Source: Bacteroidota bacterium
GTDB taxonomy: Bacteria > Bacteroidota > Bacteroidia > JAHEXY01
Direction of reading: 5' to 3'
Length of the DNA: 64,000 nucleotides
Assembly (NCBI GenBank): GCA_023251875.1
Contig: JAHEXY010000003.1
Location: forward strand, 186,001 to 250,000
A program made the translations under genes and the position numbers. The notes under the pieces were generated by a model that was not told where the DNA came from, ran no database searches, and worked only from the letters and a program-made list of their open reading frames with translations. Shown piece after piece: positions 52,962-62,386 of this stretch. Position 1 is the first letter of the stretch; every line of letters starts with the position of its first letter.

Positions 52962-54506
52962 ATGGAAAATTTAGAACATAAAGTAAAAAACACATCACGC
53001 AAAGGGATAAAATCCGGTGTAACTGCATTAGTGAGTGAACATGGCAAACTTCCGCCACAAGCAGTAGATTTAGAAGAAGCAGTCTTAGGCGCTTTAATGA
53101 TAGAAAAAGAAGCGTTGAATAATGTAATTGATATTTTAAAACCCGAAAGTTTTTATAAAGAGGCGCATCAGAGAATTTATGATGCTATTCAAAGTTTGTT
53201 CTCAAAATCAGAGCCAATAGATATTCTCACGGTAACCAATGAGCTTCGTCAAAAAGGAGAATTGGAATTTGCCGGTGGCGCTTATTACATTACCTATCTT
53301 ACAGATCGTGTTGCATCATCTGCACATGCAGAATACCATGCGCGTATCATTTCTCAAAAACATATTCAGCGCGAATTGATAAGAATATCTTCCGAAATTA
53401 TTAAAGATGCCTATGAAGATACCACTGATGTATTTAACTTGCTCGACAAAGCTGAAAAGAATTTATTTTCGGTAGCCGAAGTAAATATTCGTAAGAACTA
53501 TGATAAAATGAGTTCGCTTATTGGAAGTGCCATTAAACAAATTGAAATTGCACGCACACAAGAAGGCGGAATTTCAGGTGTAGCTTCTGGATTTTCTGCA
53601 TTAGATCGCGTTACTTCAGGATGGCAAAAATCAGATTTAATCATTTTAGCGGCTCGTCCGGGTATGGGTAAAACGGCTTTTGTTTTATCAATGGCACGCA
53701 ATGTTGCAGTTGAATATAAAAAACCAACCGCAGTTTTTTCTCTTGAGATGTCTTCATTACAATTAGTAAACAGGCTTATTGCAAGTGAAACTGAATTACC
53801 GGCAGAAAAACTAAAAAAGGGAAATCTAGCCCAATATGAATGGGAGCAATTGAATTCAAAAATTGGACGATTAACGGATGCTCCTCTCTTTATTGATGAT
53901 ACTCCTGCCCTATCTGTTTTTGAATTACGCGCCAAATGCCGTAGGTTAAAAGCACAACACAATATTGGCCTTATTATTATTGACTATTTGCAATTAATGA
54001 CAACAGGTGGTGATAACAAAGGCAACCGTGAACAAGAAATCAGTACCATTTCTCGTTCATTAAAAAGTATAGCCAAAGAATTAGATGTTCCTATTATTGC
54101 ACTTTCTCAATTGAGTCGTGCTGTTGAAACAAGAGGCGGTGACAAACGCCCACAACTTTCCGATCTTCGTGAATCAGGGGCTATTGAACAAGATGCCGAT
54201 ATGGTAATGTTTATTTACAGGCCTGAATATTATGGTCTGGAACAAGACGAACAAGGCAACAGCACACAAGGCATTGGCGAAATAATTATTGCCAAGCACA
54301 GAAATGGAGCCTTAGAAACTATTCCATTACGATTTATTGCTAGTTTGGCAAAATTTACTGATCTTGATTTTCAAGGTTCGAATTTTGAACAATCGTCTAA
54401 TAAATTTGCACCTTCAAATGATTTTGATTCTTCATCCAATAATAATGGAAATATTGTTATTCGTGGATCAAAAATGAATGAGGATGATGGTGATGCACCT
54501 TTTTAG
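52962..54506 (+). CDS. dnaB: Replicative DNA helicase DnaB
   Basis: This 514-residue hexameric fork helicase has an N-terminal primase-interacting domain (PPQAVDLEEAVLGALMIE) and a RecA-like domain with Walker A AARPGMGKTAF. Further motifs are VFSLEMSS, the Walker B region LIIIDYLQLM and the late DLRESGAIEQDADMVMFIYRPEYY. There is no intein and length is normal. The Ser/Asn-rich C-terminal tail after residue 460 is typical of this phylum. Confidence 0.97.
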   Translation: MENLEHKVKNTSRKGIKSGVTALVSEHGKLPPQAVDLEEAVLGALMIEKEALNNVIDILKPESFYKEAHQRIYDAIQSLFSKSEPIDILTVTNELRQKGELEFAGGAYYITYLTDRVASSAHAEYHARIISQKHIQRELIRISSEIIKDAYEDTTDVFNLLDKAEKNLFSVAEVNIRKNYDKMSSLIGSAIKQIEIARTQEGGISGVASGFSALDRVTSGWQKSDLIILAARPGMGKTAFVLSMARNVAVEYKKPTAVFSLEMSSLQLVNRLIASETELPAEKLKKGNLAQYEWEQLNSKIGRLTDAPLFIDDTPALSVFELRAKCRRLKAQHNIGLIIIDYLQLMTTGGDNKGNREQEISTISRSLKSIAKELDVPIIALSQLSRAVETRGGDKRPQLSDLRESGAIEQDADMVMFIYRPEYYGLEQDEQGNSTQGIGEIIIAKHRNGALETIPLRFIASLAKFTDLDFQGSNFEQSSNKFAPSNDFDSSSNNNGNIVIRGSKMNEDDGDAPF

Positions 54507-54542
54507 CTATTGGCTGTTAGCTAATGGCTGTTAGCTAATAGC
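54505..54542. repeat. 14-bp tandem repeat after dnaB
   Basis: AGCTATTGGCTGTT (54505-54518) is followed by AGCTAATGGCTGTT (54519-54532) and a partial third unit, AGCTAATAGC (54533-54542). The first and last units also form an imperfect palindrome (GCTATT/AATAGC). It overlaps the dnaB stop codon and ends just before the next gene. Confidence 0.6.
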
Positions 54543-54549
54543 TTTATAT

Positions 54550-55806
54550 ATGAGAAAATTTCTACTTGTTTTTTTTCTTACACTCTTGGTTAACCTTTCC
54601 TGGGCAACATACATACTCATTCCCATGGATAATACCCAAACCAATCACCTTAAAGCATATGGCATTGCTTATTGGGTGCTAAACAAACAAGTAGATGTTA
54701 ATTGGTTGCTTAATTATCGAGGTGGTAGTTTTATGTTTAAACATTTTGCTGAACTGGAAAAAGAATGCATCATTCGTGGTGTATCGTATGAGATAATTGC
54801 CGACTTACAATCAACACAAATATTACAAGAAATTGCCGACCCGGAAGTAAACATGGAATCTGTTACTCTCCAAAAGGCTCCTAAAATTGCTGTATACTCT
54901 CCCAAAGACAAACAACCCTGGGATGATGCCGTTACGCTTGCCCTTACTTATGCCGAAATTCCTTATGATATTATTTATGATGGAGAAATTTTAGATGGGA
55001 AATTGCATTTATACGATTGGTTGCATTTGCATCACGAAGATTTTACAGGGCAATACGGACGATTTTACTCTGCCTATCACAATGCCCAATGGTATATCGA
55101 CCAAGTAAAATCAACCGAAGAATTGGCTCACCAATATGGCTATAAAAAAGTATCTGAACTTAAATTAGCAGTAGCAAAATCTATTCGTGATTTTACTGCC
55201 GGTGGCGGTTATCTTTTTGCTATGTGCTCTGCAACCGATAGCTACGATATTGCATTAGCTGCTGAAGGTGTTGATATCTGCGAATCGATGTTTGATGGAG
55301 ATGGAGCCGATCCAAACATGAACAAAAAAATGGACTATACTAAAACTTTTGCATTTAAAGATTTTTCTCTCAGTACCAACCCTTATGAATATGAATTTTC
55401 AGATATCGATGTAACCAAATCGAGAATGGTGGATAAAAAAGATGATAATTTTACCTTGTTTGAATTTTCTGCCAAATGGGATATTATCCCCACCATGCTT
55501 ACTCAAGATCATGTTGCCATTATACCTGGTTTTATGGGACAAACAACAGCCTTTGATAAAAAATTAATAAAATCGAATGCAACTATTCTAGGAGAAAATA
55601 AAGCTTTGGGAGAAGTTCGTTACATGCATGGGGAATATGGCAAAGGTACTTGGACTTTTTATGGTGGCCATGATCCTGAAGATTACCAACACATGGTAGG
55701 AGACCCTCCAACTGATTTAAATTTACATCCTAATTCTCCAGGCTACAGGCTTATTTTAAATAACATTCTCTTTCCGGCTGCTAAAAAACAAAAACAGAAG
55801 ACATAA
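54550..55806 (+). CDS. Conserved secreted Bacteroidota protein (often labelled 'asparagine synthetase B')
   Basis: This 418-residue protein has a signal peptide (FLLVFFLTLLVNLSWA). Blocks include YILIPMDNTQTNHLKAYGIA, NWLLNYRGGSF, the fold-typical KIAVYSPKDKQPWDDAVTLA and FTAGGGYLFAMCSATDSYD. I recall close homologues in Flavobacteria annotated as asparagine synthetase B. No N-terminal Cys amidotransferase site or ATP-pyrophosphatase motif is visible, and the protein is exported, so that name is probably wrong. The GGG-FAMCSATDS region recalls a class I glutamine-amidotransferase-like/ThuA-like fold. Actual function unknown. Confidence 0.7.
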   Translation: MRKFLLVFFLTLLVNLSWATYILIPMDNTQTNHLKAYGIAYWVLNKQVDVNWLLNYRGGSFMFKHFAELEKECIIRGVSYEIIADLQSTQILQEIADPEVNMESVTLQKAPKIAVYSPKDKQPWDDAVTLALTYAEIPYDIIYDGEILDGKLHLYDWLHLHHEDFTGQYGRFYSAYHNAQWYIDQVKSTEELAHQYGYKKVSELKLAVAKSIRDFTAGGGYLFAMCSATDSYDIALAAEGVDICESMFDGDGADPNMNKKMDYTKTFAFKDFSLSTNPYEYEFSDIDVTKSRMVDKKDDNFTLFEFSAKWDIIPTMLTQDHVAIIPGFMGQTTAFDKKLIKSNATILGENKALGEVRYMHGEYGKGTWTFYGGHDPEDYQHMVGDPPTDLNLHPNSPGYRLILNNILFPAAKKQKQKT

Positions 55807-55874
55807 AGAAGACGGGAGACCGAAGTCGGAAGTCAGAAGCCTTTTTTACTTTGGTCTTCCGACTCCCGTCTTCT
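55807..55874. terminator. Long hairpin after the secreted protein gene
   Basis: AGAAGACGGGAG (55807-55818) pairs perfectly with CTCCCGTCTTCT (55863-55874). TCGGAAG (55826-55832) pairs with CTTCCGA (55856-55862), leaving a 7-nt bulge on the 5' arm. It begins one base after the stop codon and looks like a repeat element doubling as a terminator. Confidence 0.6.
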
Positions 55875-55920
55875 ATCCCTCTTCTCTAAAACATTTTTTA
55901 TCAACAAAGCTAGACTATGG

Positions 55921-55951
55921 TTTGCAAAATGTATAAAATACACTAGATTTG
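55921..55951 (+). promoter_or_regulatory. Promoter of the CBM/esterase gene
   Basis: TTTG (55921-55924), 19 bp, then TAGATTTG (55944-55951). This is an exact match to the Bacteroidota -33/-7 consensus, about 41 bp before the ATG at 55993. Confidence 0.75.
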
Positions 55952-55992
55952 CATCTTTAATAAACCCATCTATCACCCCTATTTAAAAATTT

Positions 55993-57411
55993 ATGAGAAA
56001 AATCTATTTATTAACCTTAGTGGGCATTTCACTAAGTATTGTATCTCTTGCACAAGTTACCATTGAAGTAAATTCAATACCTGATTATTATACTCCTCTA
56101 GTGGATAATATATATGTATCCGGTAATTTTAACAATTGGGATGCTGCTGATCAAAATTATATTTTAACTCCTAATTCAAATGGCAATTATTCTGTTGATA
56201 TTAATTCTACCAATGGAACTCAAATAGAATATAAATTTACCCGTGGCGATTGGACTTCAGTAGAAACACAAACAGATGGAACCTATATGCCCAATAGAAC
56301 TTTTACCTATTCTAATGGAGCAACCATAAGCAACCAAGTGGGAAATTGGGAAGACATGGCCGGCACTCATACCGCTGTTGGAAATACCCGTATACTTGAT
56401 TTAAATTTTAATATGCCTCAATTAAGCCGTACTCGCAGAGTTTGGGTATACTTACCCCAAGATTATTATACTACAACAAACAAAAATTATCCCGTAGTAT
56501 ACATGCAAGACGGACAAAATTTATTTGATTATATGTATTCTTTTGGTGATGAATGGGGAATAGATGAATCTATGGAAAGTATTCAAAATAATAATGGAGT
56601 ACCGGCAATTGTTGTGGGTGTTGATAATGGAAGCGGTTATAGAATAGATGAATATTCACCCTGGTACAATTCATCTTACGGAGGCGGTCAAGGTGATTTA
56701 TATGCCGATTTTATGGTAAATACACTAAAACCATACATTGATGCACATTTTAAAACTTTACCTACAAGAGAAAATACTGCAATTGTTGGAAGTTCAATGG
56801 GAGGCTTAATTACATTTTATACTGCTATGAAATACCAAAATATTTTTAGTAAAGCAGGAGTGTTTTCTCCTTCGTTTTGGTTTGCAAGTGATGTGTTTAC
56901 TTATGCTCAAACAATAGGAAAACAATACGACATGCGTTTTTATTTTTTAGTAGGTGGACAAGAATCTGCTACCATGCAAAATGATGTTGCTACCATGATT
57001 AAAACATTAATGGGCATTGGGTTTCCATTTAGTGATATTGCGATATCCATGCCTGCAAATGGAGAACATGCAGAATGGTTTTGGGGACAAGAATATCCAA
57101 ATGCATTCAATTGGTTATTTCAAGGCACAGTAATAACAAGTAATAAAACTCCTAAACCAACAGTTGAATTTAAAAATAACTTACATATCAATGTTGGTGA
57201 TAACGGCAATCTCAGTTATATTTTACCTATAAAAGAAAACAAAATTGCCAACTATACTATAGAACTCTATAATGCAACCGGACAATTGGTATATGAAAAA
57301 ACAGAACAATCGTCTACAGAACTTCATTTACCATCATTTATAAACGGTGTTTACTTTTTAAAAGTAAACGATCAAGAAAATATCTATTCTAAAACTATTT
57401 ATATTAATTAG
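55993..57411 (+). CDS. Secreted esterase with N-terminal CBM20/48-like domain and T9SS sorting domain
   Basis: This 472-residue exported protein has a signal peptide (YLLTLVGISLSIVSLAQ). A starch-binding-like beta-sandwich (YVSGNFNNWDAAD...EYKFTRGDWTSVE) fills about residues 25-115. An alpha/beta hydrolase of the esterase D/Fes type follows: VVYMQDGQNLFD, the nucleophile motif VGSSMGGLITFY and the late His in GEHAEWFW. It ends in a T9SS type A domain (YTIELYNATGQLVYEK...GVYFLKVNDQ). The combination suggests carbohydrate- or siderophore-ester hydrolysis outside the cell; substrate unknown. Confidence 0.88.
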   Translation: MRKIYLLTLVGISLSIVSLAQVTIEVNSIPDYYTPLVDNIYVSGNFNNWDAADQNYILTPNSNGNYSVDINSTNGTQIEYKFTRGDWTSVETQTDGTYMPNRTFTYSNGATISNQVGNWEDMAGTHTAVGNTRILDLNFNMPQLSRTRRVWVYLPQDYYTTTNKNYPVVYMQDGQNLFDYMYSFGDEWGIDESMESIQNNNGVPAIVVGVDNGSGYRIDEYSPWYNSSYGGGQGDLYADFMVNTLKPYIDAHFKTLPTRENTAIVGSSMGGLITFYTAMKYQNIFSKAGVFSPSFWFASDVFTYAQTIGKQYDMRFYFLVGGQESATMQNDVATMIKTLMGIGFPFSDIAISMPANGEHAEWFWGQEYPNAFNWLFQGTVITSNKTPKPTVEFKNNLHINVGDNGNLSYILPIKENKIANYTIELYNATGQLVYEKTEQSSTELHLPSFINGVYFLKVNDQENIYSKTIYIN

Positions 57412-57443
57412 TTCAGAAAGAAAAACATTTATTTAATTTGAAG

Positions 57444-57470
57444 AGGCATTCCGATGAATGTCTTTTTTTG
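57444..57470 (+). terminator. Rho-independent terminator after the esterase gene
   Basis: AGGCATTC-CGAT-GAATGTCT forms an 8-bp stem (one G-T pair) followed by a run of seven T, about 33 bp after the stop codon. Confidence 0.75.
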
Positions 57471-57545
57471 TTTTTTAGCCATTCATCAAAAAAATACATC
57501 TTTACATGTTTACATTAATCAACTAAGAAACAAACAATTTATTAT

Positions 57546-57553
57546 TAAATTTG
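57546..57553 (+). promoter_or_regulatory. -7 promoter element of the BNR propeller gene
   Basis: TAAATTTG is an exact TAnnTTTG, 36 bp before the ATG at 57590. No clear -33 TTG lies at the ideal distance. Confidence 0.5.
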
Positions 57554-57589
57554 TAACTTGCGACCCGAAAAAATAAACACATTATACCT

Positions 57590-60304
57590 ATGAAGAATTA
57601 TTTATCTACTCTTAAGTACTTTGCAGGATCTACTGCAATAGCAGCTATTGTAATAGTATCCATTAGTCTTTATAAGAATAGCAATAGTTTAATCAATAAA
57701 CTAGAATCAAAATTCGAGAAAGAAGAAGAAAATGAAGCACAAGAAATTGCCGGTGCTTTGGAATATTACAAAAAAATAAAAACAAACTATGTTACAGGTA
57801 CTATTGACATTAATGATATGAATAAAGCCCTTCTACAAAGAGCTGCTTTAAAAAAATCAAAAACATCTACTACCTCCATGGTATGGAAAGAACTTGGGCC
57901 AGATAATGTGGGTGGACGAGTTAGAGCCATTATAGTTGACAATCAAGATCACAATACATTATGGGCAGGAAGCGTAAGTGGTGGCTTATGGAAATCAAAA
58001 ACACTAGGCTCTTCATGGGAAAAAGTTACAACCATTGATGATGAGAATTATGCTATATCATGTATAACACAAGCGCCCAATGGAGATATCTATGTTGGAA
58101 CAGGAGAAGCAGATATTCAAAGTCTACCATCTGGTTTAGGATTAAGTTCAGCTCAAGGTGCAGGAGTTTTTAAATCGTCTGATGGAGGGAATACTTTTTC
58201 ACGCTTAACTTCAACTTGGGAAAATAGCACAGAGCCCTCTGCTTGGGAAAACGTAAACCGTTTGGCCGTTGACCCAAAAAATTCTAGTAGAATATATGCT
58301 GCTACAAGTAGTGGTTTAAGAATTTCAAACGATGGTGGCTCTACCTGGGGAAAAGCATTTATGGGCACTTCCTCATGCAAATGCATAGCTGTTTCATCAA
58401 CAGGAAGTGTAATATGCGATAATGGAAGTACAACTGTTTATATTTCTCCTAATGGAGATTCCGGAACTTATACAAAAATATCCGGTAGTCTTGCCGATAA
58501 TTTAATTTATAATTCAAAAGTTTCACGTTATGAATTTGCATTTGCTCCTTCAGATCCTAATTATGTTTATTGTGCTGCCGGAAGTAGTGATGATAATGAT
58601 CCAGGGTTAAGTAATATTTATCAATCAACTGATGGAGGCTACACATGGACTGTGATTGGCCCGGGAGGAAGTTCTCTTTTTCAACCTATTGGAACCCAAA
58701 CTAACTATGCAGTTGACATAGCTGTTTCTTTATCTAATCCCGGAAAAATATTTGTAGGAGGACTTGATATTTGGTCATGGTCAGAAAATGATGGATGGGA
58801 ACAAAAAAGCCTATCATTTTCGAGCACTTCTCATCAGATGCATTCTGACCAACATATTATAGTATGTGATCCGTATGTTAATAATCTTATGTTTTTTGGA
58901 TGTGATGGCGGAATTTTTCAATCAAAGGATGGAGGAGAAACTTTTAGTAGTATTAATAGCAAGCTTAATATTACTCAGTTTTATGCTGTAGCCTATTCAA
59001 ATGATGGTAAGGTTATGGGAGGAGCCCAAGACAATGGAACACAAATGATCGATTATTCCGGTAATACAGTTCAAACAGCAACCGAAGTGAATGGCGGAGA
59101 TGGTTTTTATTGTGATTTTTCAATGATTAATCCCAATGCCAGTTTTGCTTCTGTTTATTCTAGTGATGCTAAAAGAGCTTCTTCTATAGGTGGAAATTAT
59201 TCTAATTTTTATCCTGATAAAATATCTTATGGAGATTTTGGAACAGATATTTTTGTAACCCCTTTACGACTTTGGGAACAATTTGATACGGATGGCAATC
59301 CTGTTGATACTAGTTTTGTAGTTGGATTTACCGGTGCAGTTTGGATGACAAAACAAGCACTAGATTTTTCAATAACTCCGGAATGGTTTCAAATACTTAG
59401 CGTAAGTTCATCTGAACAAGCAAATACATTTGCCTTTTCAGCAGATGGAGATAATATTTATATAGCCACAAATAAATCTTATAGTAGTAGTAAACTTTAT
59501 CGTATTTCAAATTTATTATCTGCTAGAGATTCTGCAAGTGGAGATGTGGGAAGTGCTGAATACAGCTTAGTTTCTACTCAAATTGCAGGATTTAGCGGCA
59601 GAATAATAACAAGTGTTACGGTTGATCCAAATGATGGAGATCATGTAATTGTAACCTTGGGAAATTTTGGCAGTACAGATTATATATATGAAACCAAAAC
59701 AGCTACTACTGATCCTGCTTCAACTTCAACTTCTAATTTTACTTCCATTCAAGGAGATTTACCTGAAGCACCTGTTTATACAGCATTAGTAACCAAGAGC
59801 GATTCAAAAACAATATTTGTGGGAACAGAATATGGTGTATACAAAACGGAAGATGGGGGCACTTCATGGACAGTAGAAGATGGAATTGACCCTATTCCTG
59901 TATTTATGATTCGTCAACAAACAACTACTCCAGAAAATTTAGTATCCAATCCGGGAGTAATTTACGTTGCTACTCATGGAAGAGGATTCTATTCATCAGA
60001 AAGTTTAATGGGAGTTAAAGAAATTGCACAAAGCAATAAAAATAATATTTCAGGTTTAAAGGTTTATCCTAATCCAATTTCAGAAAAAGGAACTATTGGT
60101 TACTATCTAAAAGAAAATACCAATGTTGATTTGTCAATTTATGATATGCAAGGTAAATTAGTGAAGTCAATAAACCTAGGTAAGCAAAATTCGGGTACAC
60201 ATACTACGCAATTTGATACTGCAGAACTTCGTTCTGGCTCTTATTTTGTTATGCTAAAAGCAGGTGAATCTAAAGCAGAAGCTAAACTATTAGTAATGAA
60301 ATAA
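57590..60304 (+). CDS. Sortilin/BNR-repeat beta-propeller protein with T9SS sorting domain
   Basis: This 904-residue exported protein has an N-terminal hydrophobic signal or anchor (AIAAIVIVSISLYK) and a charged coiled-coil-like stretch. VPS10/sortilin-like or GH74-like propeller repeats follow: LWAGSVSGGLWKS, IYVGTGEADIQSL, GVFKSSDGGNTFSRL, GIFQSKDGGETFSSI, GVYKTEDGGTSW. Asp-box motifs (SxDGGxTW) recur. It ends in a T9SS type A domain (KVYPNPISEKGTIGYYLKEN...GSYFVMLKAGES). GH74-type xyloglucanase activity is possible, but catalytic residues cannot be verified by eye; a surface-binding role is equally likely. Confidence 0.82.
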   Translation: MKNYLSTLKYFAGSTAIAAIVIVSISLYKNSNSLINKLESKFEKEEENEAQEIAGALEYYKKIKTNYVTGTIDINDMNKALLQRAALKKSKTSTTSMVWKELGPDNVGGRVRAIIVDNQDHNTLWAGSVSGGLWKSKTLGSSWEKVTTIDDENYAISCITQAPNGDIYVGTGEADIQSLPSGLGLSSAQGAGVFKSSDGGNTFSRLTSTWENSTEPSAWENVNRLAVDPKNSSRIYAATSSGLRISNDGGSTWGKAFMGTSSCKCIAVSSTGSVICDNGSTTVYISPNGDSGTYTKISGSLADNLIYNSKVSRYEFAFAPSDPNYVYCAAGSSDDNDPGLSNIYQSTDGGYTWTVIGPGGSSLFQPIGTQTNYAVDIAVSLSNPGKIFVGGLDIWSWSENDGWEQKSLSFSSTSHQMHSDQHIIVCDPYVNNLMFFGCDGGIFQSKDGGETFSSINSKLNITQFYAVAYSNDGKVMGGAQDNGTQMIDYSGNTVQTATEVNGGDGFYCDFSMINPNASFASVYSSDAKRASSIGGNYSNFYPDKISYGDFGTDIFVTPLRLWEQFDTDGNPVDTSFVVGFTGAVWMTKQALDFSITPEWFQILSVSSSEQANTFAFSADGDNIYIATNKSYSSSKLYRISNLLSARDSASGDVGSAEYSLVSTQIAGFSGRIITSVTVDPNDGDHVIVTLGNFGSTDYIYETKTATTDPASTSTSNFTSIQGDLPEAPVYTALVTKSDSKTIFVGTEYGVYKTEDGGTSWTVEDGIDPIPVFMIRQQTTTPENLVSNPGVIYVATHGRGFYSSESLMGVKEIAQSNKNNISGLKVYPNPISEKGTIGYYLKENTNVDLSIYDMQGKLVKSINLGKQNSGTHTTQFDTAELRSGSYFVMLKAGESKAEAKLLVMK

Positions 60305-60327
60305 TATTAAAAAAAAATATAACATTC

Positions 60328-60359
60328 AAAACCTATGTCTGAAAAACATAGGTTTTTTT
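60328..60359 (+). terminator. Rho-independent terminator after the BNR gene
   Basis: AAAACCTATGT (60328-60338) pairs perfectly with ACATAGGTTTT (60346-60356), and the T-run continues to 60359. It begins 24 bp after the stop codon. Confidence 0.85.
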
Positions 60360-60372
60360 ATTTTATAATTTC

Positions 60373-60403
60373 TTGTAAAACATGGTTAGAAAACCTACTT
60401 TTG
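60373..60403 (+). promoter_or_regulatory. Promoter of gapA
   Basis: TTG (60373-60375), 20 bp, then TACTTTTG (60396-60403), an exact -7 element. The expected leader is about 45-50 nt before the ATG at 60457. Confidence 0.7.
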
Positions 60404-60450
60404 ATGTTGGTTTTCAATTCTTAATTCCTCATTCTTAATTTTTAATATAA

Positions 60451-61479
<1,029 letters not shown>

Positions 61480-61488
61480 CTGGGTTGC

Positions 61489-61586
61489 TTCGAGAACCTC
61501 AGCCTCCATCTCAGTTGGTTGAGGCTCTCGAAACCAACTGTAGCAGGAACTTTATAATATAGTTGCCTTCGAGAACCTCAGGCAAC
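61489..61586. terminator. Inverted-repeat terminator region between gapA and yggS
   Basis: TTCGAGAACCTCAGCC (61489-61504) pairs with GGTTGAGGCTCTCGAA (61517-61532), with two mismatches. A third related unit at 61569-61579 lies in the loop of GTTGCCT (61562-61568)/AGGCAAC (61580-61586). The two convergent genes share the structure. Confidence 0.6.
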
Positions 61587-61590
61587 AATT

Positions 61591-62247
61591 TTACCTCTCT
61601 CCAAAAATCAAACTTCCTACTCTTATCATATTACTTCCTTCTTCAATGGCAATTTGGTAATCACTAGACATACCCATACTTAAAAACTGAAGATTGAAAA
61701 TTGAAAATTGAAAATTTTTATGTTTGTTAAAGAAAGCTGCTAAACTTTTAAATTCTGCTCTTATTTGCTCAGTCTTTTCAGTATTGGTAGCCATACCCAT
61801 GAGACCCACAATTTTAATATTTGTAAGATTTTTCAACTCCTCCGAATACATTAATTGCTCCGCTTCTTCAAATGAGAAACCAAATTTGGTGTCTTCCTTA
61901 GCAATATAAATTTGCAAAAGGCAATTGATTATTCTCTTATTTTTACCAGCTTGTTTATTGATTTCTTCCAACAATTTAAAACTATCAACAGAATGAATTA
62001 GATGCACAAAAGGAGCAATAAACTTTACTTTATTGGTTTGCAAATGCCCGATCAAATGCCAATGGATATCTTTTGGAAGGTACTCGTATTTTTCAATTAA
62101 TTCTTGAACACGATTTTCTCCAAAATTCCTTTCACCGGTATTATACAAATTAAGAATTGCATGTATTGGTTTTGTTTTAGATACCGCAATCAGAGTTACG
62201 TTTGGCAAAAGAAAGGTCTTTATATTTAAATAGTTATCAGTATTCAT
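61591..62247 (-). CDS. yggS: YggS/PROSC-type pyridoxal-phosphate homeostasis protein
   Basis: This 218-residue type III-fold PLP-binding protein buffers pyridoxal phosphate and affects amino-acid metabolism. The PLP lysine is in LIAVSKTKP, followed by GENRVQELIEKYE and WHLIGHLQTNKVK. The phosphate-binding region LSMGMSSDYQIAIEEGSNMIRVGSLIFG is at the C-terminus. Just before that region, NFQFSIFNLQF is encoded by a 7-bp tandem repeat that replaces the usual short linker. The catalytic landmarks around it are intact. Confidence 0.93.
   Translation of the reverse strand: MNTDNYLNIKTFLLPNVTLIAVSKTKPIHAILNLYNTGERNFGENRVQELIEKYEYLPKDIHWHLIGHLQTNKVKFIAPFVHLIHSVDSFKLLEEINKQAGKNKRIINCLLQIYIAKEDTKFGFSFEEAEQLMYSEELKNLTNIKIVGLMGMATNTEKTEQIRAEFKSLAAFFNKHKNFQFSIFNLQFLSMGMSSDYQIAIEEGSNMIRVGSLIFGER
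61692..61717. repeat. 7-bp tandem repeat within yggS
   Basis: The plus strand reads tgaaaat repeated about three times. On the coding strand it gives FQFSIFNLQF between the last helix and the PLP phosphate-binding loop. Confidence 0.6.
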
Positions 62248-62348
62248 TGTATTAAGTATTTTAATTTATGATCAACAAATATAACTATAGAAGAAACCCA
62301 ATCGGATTTATACATAAAATTGTTATGCTATAATGATATAAAATGGCT

Positions 62349-62356
62349 TACATTTG
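62349..62356 (+). promoter_or_regulatory. -7 promoter element of the second T9SS esterase
   Basis: TACATTTG is an exact TAnnTTTG, 30 bp before the ATG at 62387. A TTG at 62320-62322 is the nearest -33 candidate, but its spacing (26 bp) is long. Confidence 0.45.
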
Positions 62357-62386
62357 CCTAATAATTCCATGCTCTTTAACTAATAT

